Assembly (NCBI RefSeq): GCF_006438825.1
Contig: NZ_RCZP01000009.1
Location: forward strand, 62,001 to 126,000
Direction of reading: 5' to 3'
Length of the DNA: 64,000 bases
Source: Muricoccus nepalensis
Lineage (GTDB): Bacteria; Pseudomonadota; Alphaproteobacteria; Acetobacterales; Acetobacteraceae
In this document: piece by piece, positions 42,830 to 50,601 of the stretch
Numbering within the stretch: position 1 is the stretch's first letter
How the letters are laid out: each line of letters begins with the position of its first letter
Program-made: the position numbers and the translations under genes
The notes under the pieces: generated by a model
The model's input: the letters and a program-made list of their open reading frames with translations, nothing else
What the model was told of the DNA's origin: nothing
The model's database searches: none

Positions 42830-44095
42830 TCAGGCCGCTCCGGTCTTCTTGATGGAAAGCGAGGCGAGGTAGGCGGCGGGGTTCTCGGGGTCGAAGACCT
42901 TGCCGTCGAAGAAGGTCTCCCGCCCGCGCGACGTGCCCGAGGGCATCTCGGCGTTCGGCACGCCCGCGCGCGCCGCGGCCGCGCGCCAGATCCCCTCGCG
43001 GTTCACCTCGCCGATCAGCTTCGCCGTGTCGGTGCCTTCCGGGAGCACGCCCCAGCGGATGTCCTCGGTCAGGAACCACTGCTCGTGGCTGCGGAAGGGG
43101 TAGGAGGCGTGGTCGCGCCAGAACTTCATCAGCAGCGGCGAGCCCTCGACCTTCCGGCCGTCGCCGTAGTCGATGTTGCCGCGCGTGCGCTCGATGATGT
43201 CGGCCACCGGCACGTTGAACCAGGCGCGGCGGCCGATGACCGTGCACATCTCCTGCCGGTTCGCGTCCGTGTCGCACCAGCGCTGCGCCTCGATCACGGC
43301 CGCCGTCAGCGCCTCGGCCGCGCGCGGGTTGGCCGCGACCCAGTCCGCGCGCAGGGCGAAGGACTTCTCCGGGTGGTCGCGCCACAGCTCGCCCGTGACC
43401 AGGGCCGAGTAGCCGAGCTTCTGGTTCACGAGCTGGTCGTTCCACGGCTCGCCGACGCAGAAGGCGTCCATGGTGCCGACCTTCATGTTCGCCACCATCT
43501 GCGGCGGCGGCACGACGATGGTCTGCACGTCGCGGTCCGGGTCGATGCCGCCGGCGGCCAGCCAGTAGCGGATCCACAAGTCGTGCGTGCCGCCGCGGAA
43601 GGTCATGGCGACCTTGCTCTCCTGCGTCAGCACGCGCTTGAGCGGCGCGGCGTCGAGCCGGGCGCCGAGCGCCTTGTGCTTCTCCGCCACCGAGATCGCC
43701 TGCCCGTTGGTGTTCAGCCGGGCCATGATCGCCATCGGCACCGGCTGGCCGTTCTGGGTGATGCGGCCGGTGTGCATGAGGTAGGGCAGGGGCGTCAGGA
43801 TATGCGCCCCGTCGATCCCGCCCGAGCCGCCGCCGAGCACGAGGTTGTCGCGGGTCGCGCCCCAGCTCGCCTGCTTGGAGACCTCCACGTCGGGCATGCC
43901 GTGCTTGGCGAAGAAGCCCTTCTCCTTCGCGATGATCAACGGCGCCGCGTCCGTCAGCGCGATGTAGCCGAGCACCGCCTTCCGCACCTCCGGCACGGTG
44001 GAGGACTGCGCGAAGGCCCCGCGCGGGGCGGCCGCGCGGGCGGCGGCGAGAAGGGCGGCGGTGGCGGCGATGGCTTGCCTGCGGTTAACGGTCAC
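42830..44095 (-). CDS. nrtA: Nitrate-binding periplasmic protein (Tat-type signal)
   Basis: 421 aa. It begins MTVNRRQAIAATAALLAAA with a twin-arginine-like signal ending near GAFA, consistent with Tat export. The mature protein shows NrtA/CmpA features: LGYIALTDAAPLIIAKEKGFF, GGSGGIDGAHILTPLPY and FCVGEPWNDQLV. It captures nitrate for NrtB/NrtD. The GTG start overlaps the nasS stop (GTGA). NasS, the preceding gene, is a shorter signal-less homologue of this protein. Confidence 0.93.
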   Translation of the reverse strand: MTVNRRQAIAATAALLAAARAAAPRGAFAQSSTVPEVRKAVLGYIALTDAAPLIIAKEKGFFAKHGMPDVEVSKQASWGATRDNLVLGGGSGGIDGAHILTPLPYLMHTGRITQNGQPVPMAIMARLNTNGQAISVAEKHKALGARLDAAPLKRVLTQESKVAMTFRGGTHDLWIRYWLAAGGIDPDRDVQTIVVPPPQMVANMKVGTMDAFCVGEPWNDQLVNQKLGYSALVTGELWRDHPEKSFALRADWVAANPRAAEALTAAVIEAQRWCDTDANRQEMCTVIGRRAWFNVPVADIIERTRGNIDYGDGRKVEGSPLLMKFWRDHASYPFRSHEQWFLTEDIRWGVLPEGTDTAKLIGEVNREGIWRAAAARAGVPNAEMPSGTSRGRETFFDGKVFDPENPAAYLASLSIKKTGAA

Positions 44096-45162
44096 GCGGC
44101 GATCTCCTCGGGAAGGGTGACGGTCTCGGGCTCGGCCTCGCCCAGCAGGGCGGCCGCGGCGCGCCAGGTGGCGTCGCCATAGGCGGACAGGGCCTCGGAA
44201 TCGGGCACGGCCTCGGGCACGTGCCCCCAGCGGCGCATCTGCCGCAGCCACCAGGCGGCGGCCTCGGGGCGGGCCAGCGTCGCCTCGCGGAAGCGCATCG
44301 GCGCGGGCAGCGCGCGGGTGCCGGCTGCGGTCGGGACCACCCCGTCCAGCGCCAGGCGCACCGTCGCGGCGTCCAGCGTCGGGAAGACCCGCTCGTGCAT
44401 CAGGGCGGCGGCGTCCCCGCGGTTCGCGGGATCGTCCAGCCAGCGCGCGGCCGCGATCACGGCGGCGGTCACCGCGACGGCCTGCCCGGCCGGCAGCCCC
44501 GCGCGGAAGGCCAGCACCTTCTCGGGATGGTCGGGCCAGACGTCCCCGCCCGTCAGCGCCACCCGCCCGACGCCGAGCGCCGCCGCGTGGCTGCCCCAGG
44601 GCTCGCCCGAGAGAAAGCCGTCGACCTCGCCGCCCGCCAGCGCCGCGGCCGTGCGCGGCGGCGGCACCACCACCAGCCGCAGGTCCCGGTCAGGGTCGAG
44701 CCCGCCCGAGGCGAGCCAGTGCCGCAGCAGGTAGTGGTGGGACGAGAAGGGAAACACCGCCGCCAGCCGCACCATCGGCCGCCCGGCCGCGGCACGGCGC
44801 CGCACCGCCGCCGCGAAGGCCTCCGCCGAGAGCGGCGACCCCGCCGGGTCCAGCCCCGCCTCCCCGGCCAGGGCGGGCGAGAGGGTCAGCGTGTTGCCGT
44901 TGCGCCCGATCCCCGCGCCGACCGACACCGTCGCGCGCACGCCGCCCAGCCCGCAGGCGAGGGCGATCGGCATGGGCGCCAGCATGTGCGCGCCGTCGAG
45001 CAGCCCATGGGCCACCCGGTCCCGCACCGCCGCCCAGGCGGATTCCCGGGACAGCGCGACCCGGACCCCGTGCTGCGCGAAGAGGCCGAGCGCCTCCGCC
45101 ACCACCAGCGGCGCAGCGTCGGTGAGCGGGACATAGCCGATGCGCAGAGGGGATGCCGACAA
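44092..45162 (-). CDS. nasS: Cytoplasmic nitrate sensor NasS
   Basis: 356 aa NrtA homologue without a signal peptide: it starts directly at the fold (LRIGYVPLTDAAPLVVAEALG). Known NasS proteins bind nitrate/nitrite in the cytoplasm and hold NasT inactive until nitrate appears. The start is a TTG with GGAG seven bases upstream. That GGAG can pair with a CUCC in the leader (45170-45196), so translation may be gated by RNA structure. NasT is encoded 214 bases upstream, and the two ANTAR hairpins lie between the genes. Confidence 0.9.
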   Translation of the reverse strand: MSASPLRIGYVPLTDAAPLVVAEALGLFAQHGVRVALSRESAWAAVRDRVAHGLLDGAHMLAPMPIALACGLGGVRATVSVGAGIGRNGNTLTLSPALAGEAGLDPAGSPLSAEAFAAAVRRRAAAGRPMVRLAAVFPFSSHHYLLRHWLASGGLDPDRDLRLVVVPPPRTAAALAGGEVDGFLSGEPWGSHAAALGVGRVALTGGDVWPDHPEKVLAFRAGLPAGQAVAVTAAVIAAARWLDDPANRGDAAALMHERVFPTLDAATVRLALDGVVPTAAGTRALPAPMRFREATLARPEAAAWWLRQMRRWGHVPEAVPDSEALSAYGDATWRAAAALLGEAEPETVTLPEEIAA

Positions 45163-45169
45163 GCGCGCG

Positions 45170-45196
45170 CTCCGGGGTTCCCTGGGGAACCGGGAG
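45170..45196 (-). promoter_or_regulatory. Hairpin that can sequester the nasS ribosome-binding site
   Basis: On the minus strand CUCC (45196-45193), a bulge, GGUUCC, loop CCAG, GGAACC, a 2-base bulge and GGAG (45173-45170) can fold together. The GGAG is the Shine-Dalgarno sequence of nasS. The first base of this stem is the last base of the second ANTAR hairpin, so the two structures sit end to end and may compete. No U-run follows, so a transcription terminator is unlikely. The regulatory role is inference. Confidence 0.45.
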
Positions 45197-45261
45197 GCGG
45201 GCCGCCATTGGACCGCCGGTTGACCGATCGGGGAGTGCAGGGGACCGCGCCATTGCGATCC
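45196..45261 (-). promoter_or_regulatory. ANTAR-type two-hairpin RNA target of NasT in the nasS leader
   Basis: Minus-strand RNA. Hairpin 1 (45261-45242) is GGAUCGC, loop AAUGGC, GCGGUCC (7 bp with one G-U). Hairpin 2 (45217-45196) is GGCGGUCC, loop AAUGGC, GGCCCGCC (one U-C mismatch). Both hexaloops are identical and have A at position 1 and G at position 4, the hallmark of ANTAR targets; the linker is 24 bases. The NasT gene just upstream encodes the ANTAR protein. Nitrate-released NasT should bind here and permit nasS-nasA expression. Confidence 0.8.
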
Positions 45262-45376
45262 ATCCCCGTGCCGTCATTCATCATGCCGCAGCGCAGCACG
45301 GCAAGGGAAAAATGCTCTCTATAGGGGCAACAGAATCCACTATCCTCCATTCATGAACTCATAACAGGCTATTTGC

Positions 45377-45958
45377 CTATTTTTCGCTCATAATGGCCTG
45401 TGCGATATCGACCAGCCGCCGGCCCTGGTCCATCGCGGCCCGCCGCAACCGCCGGTAGGCCTCTTCCTCGCTCAGCCGCCCTCGCTCCATCAGCCGGGCC
45501 TTGGCACGGTCGATGACGGCCCGCGAGGCCAGGGTGGCGCGGGTGGCCTCCAACTCCATCCGCATCGCGTGGTGCGCCCGGAAACGGCGGATCGCCACCT
45601 CGATCACCGGCCGAACCCGCCCGGGCGCCAGCCCCTCCACCACGTAGGCGGCCACCCCCGCCTCCAGCGCCGCCTCGATCTGCTCCGGCTCCCCCCGCTC
45701 GGCGAAGAGCACCACCGGGCGCGGCTCGTCCCGGTTCAGCGCCCGCATGCTCTCCAGCGCGTCGCGCCCGGGGTCGTCCAGGTCGCAGACGATCACCTCC
45801 GCCCCGGATTCCCGCGCCAGCCGCGTCAGGTCGCCCGTGTCCGAGACCAGCGCCACCACCTCGCAGCCCGCCGCCTCCAGCCCGGCCGTGACCAGGGCGG
45901 CGCGCCCGGCATCCGCATCCACCAGCAGGACCCGCAGCCCTTCGACCCCCAGAAGCAT
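45377..45958 (-). CDS. nasT: ANTAR-domain RNA-binding regulator NasT
   Basis: 193 aa. The N-terminal pseudo-receiver starts LRVLLVDADAGRAALV and the C-terminal ANTAR helices run RAVIDRAKARLMERGRLSEEEAYRRLRRAAMDQG. NasT binds two-hairpin RNA leaders and prevents attenuation of nitrate assimilation genes unless sequestered by NasS. It is transcribed first, behind a sigma-54 element (45991-46005). A 7-bp stem (45363-45381) overlaps its stop codon. Divergent from the PEP carboxylase gene. Confidence 0.95.
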   Translation of the reverse strand: MLLGVEGLRVLLVDADAGRAALVTAGLEAAGCEVVALVSDTGDLTRLARESGAEVIVCDLDDPGRDALESMRALNRDEPRPVVLFAERGEPEQIEAALEAGVAAYVVEGLAPGRVRPVIEVAIRRFRAHHAMRMELEATRATLASRAVIDRAKARLMERGRLSEEEAYRRLRRAAMDQGRRLVDIAQAIMSEK

Positions 45959-45990
45959 GCCGGCCTATCCCGGCGTGCTGCGTTGCACAC

Positions 45991-46005
45991 GCAAGGGCTT
46001 TGCCA
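45991..46005 (-). promoter_or_regulatory. Sigma-54 (-24/-12) promoter for nasT
   Basis: Minus strand TGGCAAAGCCCTTGC: -24 TGGCA and -12 TTGC with exactly ten bases between GG and GC. The predicted start is near 45980, about 20 bases before the nasT ATG. It fits NtrC/RpoN control of the nitrate island. Confidence 0.7.
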
Positions 46006-46015
46006 GAACGGCCCC

Positions 46016-46033
46016 GGCACCCAAGCTGGGGCC
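46016..46033. promoter_or_regulatory. Possible NtrC-like binding site upstream of nasT
   Basis: GGCACC-CAAGC-TGGGGCC resembles the NtrC site GCACC-N5-TGGTGC with one mismatch in the second arm. It lies about 12 bases upstream of the -24 element, closer than most enhancers, so it is only a candidate. Confidence 0.35.
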
Positions 46034-46092
46034 TATTGTCGCGCGGCGTGTCCCGATTTTGCATCGGACCCGGCGCAGAGGGAGAGACAGCG

Positions 46093-48921
46093 ATGGACCA
46101 TCAGCCCGCGACGCCCCCCGATCCCCGCGCCGCCCAGGCGCCGGACCTGCTGGCCCTGGCGGAGGCCGCGCGCGCCCAGGGCCGGGGCGATCCCTTCGCC
46201 GCCCCCGCCCTGGCCATGGCCCTTGCCCTCAGCCGCCGCCTCGACGACGGCGACCTCACCCTCGACGACCTCCGCGCCGCGCTCCGCCACATCGGCGATC
46301 TCGCCTTCGCCGACCGCGCGGCGTCGCTCGCCCGCAAGCTCGGCGCCACGGACGCCGCCGGCACCGACGCCGCGCTGATCGCGGTCGCCGGCCGCGTCGC
46401 CCGCCCCGACCCGGCCGACAGCCCCGTGCCCTTCGCCGCCTTCCGCGCCGCCTGCGAGCGCCCGCGCGCCGCCGCGGTCTTCACGGCCCACCCGACCTTC
46501 TCGCTCCCGCGCGAGACCAACCGCGCCCTCGCCGAGGCCGCCGGCGGCACGGCCCCGCCGCCCGGCCTGCCGCTCCGCCCCGTCGCGCCGGACCTCGAGG
46601 AGGAGTTCACCCAGGCTGTCGTCGCCATCGCCAACGGGCGCGACGCGCTGGACCGCCTCGCCGCCGCCTTCCTCGCCGTCGCCCGCGACACCTGGCGGGA
46701 CCGCTGGCGCACCCTCATGCCCGCGCCGGTCCTCCTCTCCTCCTGGGTCGGCTACGACACGGACGGGCGCACCGACATCGGCTGGCAGGACACGCTGCGC
46801 CTGCGCCTGCGGATGAAGGAGCTCGGCCTCGCCCGCCTCGAGGCGCAGATCGAGGCCTTGCCGCCCGAGGGCAGCGGCCCGCTGCGGGGGCGCCTCGCCG
46901 GCGCGCTCGACGCGGTGCGCGCCCAGATCGCCGCCTGCCCGCCCCCGGGCACCCCCGACCCGGAGGCGGCGCAGCGCTTCGCCCGGGTCCTCATCGACCG
47001 GCGCGAGGAGGCGCTGACCACGCCCGGCCCGCTCCTCGAGCTTTTCGCCGAGGCGATCGAGGCGGCCCCCGACGACCAGGCGCGCCTCGCCCTCTGCGTC
47101 GCCCGCGCGGGGCTCGCCGCCCACGGCCTCTCCCTCGCCCAGACCCACACGCGGCTGAACTCGGCCCAGCTCCACAACGCCGCCCGCCTCCGCGTGCCCG
47201 CCCTCGGCGGCGCGCCGGACGACGCCGCCCGCCGCCGCGCCCTCTTCGGCGCGATCAACGCCGCGCTCGACGAGGCGAAGCCCGAGCCCGTCGACACCGG
47301 CGGCCTCCTCTCGGAATCGGCCAGCGCCATGCGGCTGATGATGACGGTCGCGCAGATCACGAAGCACGTGGACGCCTCCCAGCCCGTGCGCTTCCTCGTG
47401 GCCGAGACCGAGAGCGGCTTCACCCTCCTCGCCGCCCTCTTCCTCGCGCGCCTCTGCGGCGTGGAGCGCCACGTCGAGATCAGCCCCCTCTTCGAGACCG
47501 CCGAGGCCCTGGAACGGCGCGGCGAGCGCGTGATCGAGGAGGCGCTGCGCTCCCCGCACTGGCGGACCTACCTCCGCGGCATCGGCCGGCTCTGCCTGCA
47601 GTTCGGCTACTCGGATTCCGGCCGCTACGTCGGCCAGCCCGCGGCCAGCCACCTCATCGAGCGTCTGAAGCTCCGCGTCGCCGACCTGCTCGCCCGCCAC
47701 GGCCTGGGCGCGCTGGAAGTCGTCCTCTTCGAGACCCACGGCGAGGGCCTCGGCCGCGGCGGCCACCCGGACGGGCTCGCCGCCCGCCTCGACTACCTCG
47801 ACCCGCCCGCCGTCCGCGCCGCCTTCGCCGCCGCCCGCATCCCCACCCGCATCGAGACGAGCTTCCAGGGCGGCGACGGCTACCAGCTCTTCGGCACGCC
47901 GGCCCTCGCCCACGCCGCCATCGCCCGCATCGCCGAGCACGCCTTCGCGCCCCCGCCGGGCGAGGTCGCGGACCCCGTCTACGCCGAGGCCGGCTTCGCC
48001 GCGGACCTCTTCGCGGGCATGCGCAGCGCCATGGCCGTCCTCGTGGAGGACCCGGGCTACGCGGGCCTCCTTGGCGGCTTCGGCCCGGCGCTGCTGGACC
48101 GCACGGGATCGCGCCCCGCCGCCCGCCAGAGCGACACGGGCGGCCCCGCCACCATCCGCCACGCGCGCGAGCTGCGGGCGATCCCGAACAACGCCGTGCT
48201 GCAGCAGCTCGGCTTCCTCGCCAACCTCACCCACGGCCTCGGCGCCGGCGCCTCGCGCGAGCCGGAGGGCTTCGCGGAGCTGCTGCGCAAGTCCCCGCGC
48301 TTCGCCGGCGCCATGGCCTTCGCCCGCGCCGGCCTCACCCTCTCGGACGCCGACGTGCTGCGCGGCTACGTCGCGACGCTCGACCCCGGCATGTGGCTCG
48401 ACCGCGCGGCCAGCGCCCGCAGCCCCGCCAACGCCGCCTCCCTCACCGCCGTGGCCACCGCGCTGGAGGAACAGGGCCTCGGCGACCCCGTGCGCCGCGT
48501 CTTCCGCAGCCTGCTGGCCGACCACACCGCGCTCCGCCGCGCCTGGCCGTCGGAAGGGGAGGCGCCGCGCATGTCGGACCGCCTCTTCGCGGTCCACGCC
48601 GTGCGCCTGCTGCTCGTCCACCGCATCTGGATGCGCGCGGTGAACATGCCGGAGTTCTCCCCCCGCCACGGCGTCACCCGCGACAGCCTGCTCCGCCGCC
48701 TGCTGCGCCTGGACGTGGAGGAGGCCGCCAAGCTGCTCGACCAGGTCTTCCCGGCCCACGAGCCGCCCAGCGCCTCGCTGGACTACGGCGAGCCGCCGTC
48801 CCCGCGCCATGGCGGCTACGGGCGCGAGCACGCGGAGCTGATGGAGCCGCTGCGCGAGCTCTTCGCCATGGTGCGCGAGGCGAGCGCGGTGGTGTCGCTG
48901 GAATGCGGCGCCTTCGGGTAA
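46093..48921 (+). CDS. ppc: Phosphoenolpyruvate carboxylase family protein, divergent active site
   Basis: 942 aa, the normal PEPC length. Recognisable blocks are VFTAHPTF (His133), YDTDGRTD (where PEPC has GGDRDGNP), GYSDSGRY, ETHGEGLGRGGHP (His549, Arg555) and IPNNAVLQQLGFLANLTHG. Against E. coli PEPC, the TAHPTE Glu is Phe, the second Arg of HGRGG is Glu551 and the Arg of DRDG is Thr, while the catalytic His residues and the last GRGG Arg remain. It should make oxaloacetate from PEP and bicarbonate, but the changed residues raise doubt. The ATG follows GAGGGAGAGACAGCG. Stands alone, divergent from nasT. Confidence 0.85.
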   Translation: MDHQPATPPDPRAAQAPDLLALAEAARAQGRGDPFAAPALAMALALSRRLDDGDLTLDDLRAALRHIGDLAFADRAASLARKLGATDAAGTDAALIAVAGRVARPDPADSPVPFAAFRAACERPRAAAVFTAHPTFSLPRETNRALAEAAGGTAPPPGLPLRPVAPDLEEEFTQAVVAIANGRDALDRLAAAFLAVARDTWRDRWRTLMPAPVLLSSWVGYDTDGRTDIGWQDTLRLRLRMKELGLARLEAQIEALPPEGSGPLRGRLAGALDAVRAQIAACPPPGTPDPEAAQRFARVLIDRREEALTTPGPLLELFAEAIEAAPDDQARLALCVARAGLAAHGLSLAQTHTRLNSAQLHNAARLRVPALGGAPDDAARRRALFGAINAALDEAKPEPVDTGGLLSESASAMRLMMTVAQITKHVDASQPVRFLVAETESGFTLLAALFLARLCGVERHVEISPLFETAEALERRGERVIEEALRSPHWRTYLRGIGRLCLQFGYSDSGRYVGQPAASHLIERLKLRVADLLARHGLGALEVVLFETHGEGLGRGGHPDGLAARLDYLDPPAVRAAFAAARIPTRIETSFQGGDGYQLFGTPALAHAAIARIAEHAFAPPPGEVADPVYAEAGFAADLFAGMRSAMAVLVEDPGYAGLLGGFGPALLDRTGSRPAARQSDTGGPATIRHARELRAIPNNAVLQQLGFLANLTHGLGAGASREPEGFAELLRKSPRFAGAMAFARAGLTLSDADVLRGYVATLDPGMWLDRAASARSPANAASLTAVATALEEQGLGDPVRRVFRSLLADHTALRRAWPSEGEAPRMSDRLFAVHAVRLLLVHRIWMRAVNMPEFSPRHGVTRDSLLRRLLRLDVEEAAKLLDQVFPAHEPPSASLDYGEPPSPRHGGYGREHAELMEPLRELFAMVREASAVVSLECGAFG

Positions 48922-48940
48922 TGGGTGGCTCGCTGTGGCC

Positions 48941-49003
48941 CTCGGGAGGCTCTGCCTCCCGAACCCTCCGCCGGGGTGGCAACGGCCCCCCCGGACCCCG
49001 CGG
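48941..49003 (+). repeat. REP-like element, copy A (forward)
   Basis: About 63 bases starting with a 9-bp stem-loop (TCGGGAGGC, loop TCT, GCCTCCCGA; 48942-48962), then CCCTCCGCCGGGG and GGACCCCGCG. Copy B at 49111-49173 is the same element in inverted orientation. It lies directly after the ppc stop and could also stop ppc transcription. The 280-base gap 48922-49201 holds no gene. Confidence 0.7.
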
Positions 49004-49017
49004 CTGGTTGGTTGCGC

Positions 49018-49040
49018 GCCGGAGGTCATGGACCTCCGGC
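49018..49040. repeat. Perfect 10-bp hairpin between the two REP-like copies
   Basis: GCCGGAGGTC, loop ATG, GACCTCCGGC. It sits near the middle of the inverted pair, giving an overall arrangement of hairpin, hairpin, hairpin, hairpin, as in composite interspersed mosaic elements. Confidence 0.6.
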
Positions 49041-49110
49041 GACTGACCGATCAGCCCAGGCGGTCCAAAGGTTTATTCAAGGCGCAGCCTACAGCACCCG
49101 AAAGACAGAT

Positions 49111-49173
49111 CGCGGGGTCCGGGGAGCCCGCCGGCTCCCCGGCGGAGGGCCCGGGAGGCAGCGCCTCCCGGAG
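49111..49173 (-). repeat. REP-like element, copy B (inverted)
   Basis: Reverse complement of copy A with few differences. It contains the stem-loops CCGGGGAGCC/GGCTCCCCGG (49119-49142) and CCGGGAGGC/GCCTCCCGG (49151-49171). It ends 28 bases before the stop of the convergent hydroxylase gene. Confidence 0.7.
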
Positions 49174-49201
49174 TCGCCCGCGCCACGACCCAGGCCCACC
49201 C

Positions 49202-50428
49202 TCAGGCCACCGCCGCCACCCGCGCCTCGGCCGGCGCATCCCCGAGCCCCGTCTCGCCGTAGAGCCAGGCGATCGCGTCGTACCACTCGTCCCGGCTCTT
49301 CGCGGACATGATGCTGTTGCGCAGCGCCGCGTGCGCCCCGTTCGGGTGGTAGATGTGGTCCCCCACCGCGCGGGACTGCAGCTGCACGCGCGCCGTCCGC
49401 AGCACGCGCCGGCGGCGATAGGCCTCCAGCGCCGCCTCCGCCTCGCCCGGGCGCGCCGCCATCTCCTGCGCCAGGCAGACGCCGTCCTCCATCGCCATGC
49501 AGGCGCCCTGGGCGAGGTATTGCAGCGTGGGATGGGCGGCGTCGCCCAGCAGCGCGACGCGGCCGTCCACCCACTTCTCCGTCGGGTCGCGGTCGCAGAG
49601 CACCCAGAGCTTCCAGTCGCGCCCGTGGCGGATGATGCTCTGCGCCTTGGGGTGGACGTGCTGGAAGCCGCGCATCACCTCCTCCTCCTCCACCGGCAGC
49701 CCCGCCACCGGCTCGGGCGCGTCGTTGTGGTAGGTGACGACGAGGTTGAACTGCTTCCAGCCGGACAGCGGGTAGTGGACGATGTGGCACTTCGGCCCGG
49801 CCCAGAGCGTCGCCGCGTTCCAGCGGAGGTCCTCGGGCATCATCTCCGTCGGGATGACGGAGCGGTAGGTGGTGTGCCCCGTCACGCGCGGCGGTCCGTC
49901 GCCCACGACGCGGGCGCGGATGCGCGACCACAGCCCGTCCGCGCCGATGAGGACCGACCCCTCCACCCGCTCGCCCGACTTCAGCAGCGCCGTCACGGCC
50001 CGCCCGTCCTGCTCGTAGTCCACCACGGCGCAGCCGGTGCGAAGGGTGATGCGCGGGTCGGCCTCGCAGGCGCGCAGGAAGACGCCGTGCAGGTCGCCGC
50101 GGTGCACGACGGCGTAGGGATTGCCGAAGCGGCGCCGGAAGGGCTCCGTCACGTCGATCGTCGCGATGTCCTCGGCGGTCAGCGCGTCCATCAGCCGCAG
50201 CTGGTCGACGTAGACGGCCATGGCGCGCGCGGCGTCGCCGATGCCCAGGTGGTCGAAGGCCTGGAAGGCGTTGGGGCCGAGCTGGATGCCCGCCCCGATC
50301 TCGCCCAGCGCCGCCGCCCGCTCCAGCACCGTGACCGCGAAGCCCGCGCGCGCCAAGCCCAGCGCCGCCGCGAGGCCCCCGATGCCGCCGCCCGCGACGA
50401 GGATCGGCTTCTCCGGGCGAGTGGTCAT
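49202..50428 (-). CDS. 3-hydroxybenzoate 6-hydroxylase-like FAD monooxygenase
   Basis: 408 aa class A flavoprotein hydroxylase: GGGIGGLAAALGLA (ADP-binding), the DG motif VLIGADGLWSRIR and the GD motif VALLGDAAHPTLQYLAQGA. The sequence around RSVIPTEMMPEDLRWN and the divergent gentisate dioxygenase point to 3-hydroxybenzoate 6-hydroxylase, which makes gentisate with NADH and O2. Salicylate 5- or 1-hydroxylase types are alternatives. The ATG follows GGAGG. The two genes diverge around the operator at 50548-50580. Confidence 0.87.
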   Translation of the reverse strand: MTTRPEKPILVAGGGIGGLAAALGLARAGFAVTVLERAAALGEIGAGIQLGPNAFQAFDHLGIGDAARAMAVYVDQLRLMDALTAEDIATIDVTEPFRRRFGNPYAVVHRGDLHGVFLRACEADPRITLRTGCAVVDYEQDGRAVTALLKSGERVEGSVLIGADGLWSRIRARVVGDGPPRVTGHTTYRSVIPTEMMPEDLRWNAATLWAGPKCHIVHYPLSGWKQFNLVVTYHNDAPEPVAGLPVEEEEVMRGFQHVHPKAQSIIRHGRDWKLWVLCDRDPTEKWVDGRVALLGDAAHPTLQYLAQGACMAMEDGVCLAQEMAARPGEAEAALEAYRRRRVLRTARVQLQSRAVGDHIYHPNGAHAALRNSIMSAKSRDEWYDAIAWLYGETGLGDAPAEARVAAVA

Positions 50429-50547
50429 CCTGGGTCCTCCGGGTGCATGGTCGCGCCGCGGTCTGGCGCCGGGCGTTGTTCCCGGGCGCGGTCCGGAAGG
50501 ACGCGGGCGGAGCGCGCTGCGCCGCCCGCGGGACCGGCGGGAAGGAA

Positions 50548-50580
50548 TTGACCCTACACGGATTGTCCGTGTACGGTCAA
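50548..50580. promoter_or_regulatory. Near-perfect 15-bp palindromic operator between gentisate-pathway genes
   Basis: TTGACCCTACACGGA, centre TTG, TCCGTGTACGGTCAA: 14 of 15 arm bases pair. It ends 21 bases before the gentisate dioxygenase ATG and includes TTGACC at both ends, a possible -35 for each direction. The size and symmetry suit a TetR- or GntR-class regulator dimer. No regulator of those classes is in the window; the nearest regulator is the MarR gene at 53596. Confidence 0.75.
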
Positions 50581-50601
50581 ACAACAAAGAGGAGGGCGAC
50601 C

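Noticed and set aside
45327-45339. Sigma-54-like TGG...TTGC in the nasS leader
   Set aside because: Only eight bases separate GG and GC; RpoN needs ten.
46033-49029. 998-codon minus-strand frame opposite PEP carboxylase
   Set aside because: It is the antisense of a recognisable PEPC and its composition is typical of a GC shadow.
48922-49201. CRISPR-like or intrinsic-terminator array after ppc
   Set aside because: The hairpins are not regularly spaced repeats with unique spacers and no U-run follows; the inverted-pair organisation fits a REP-like element better.
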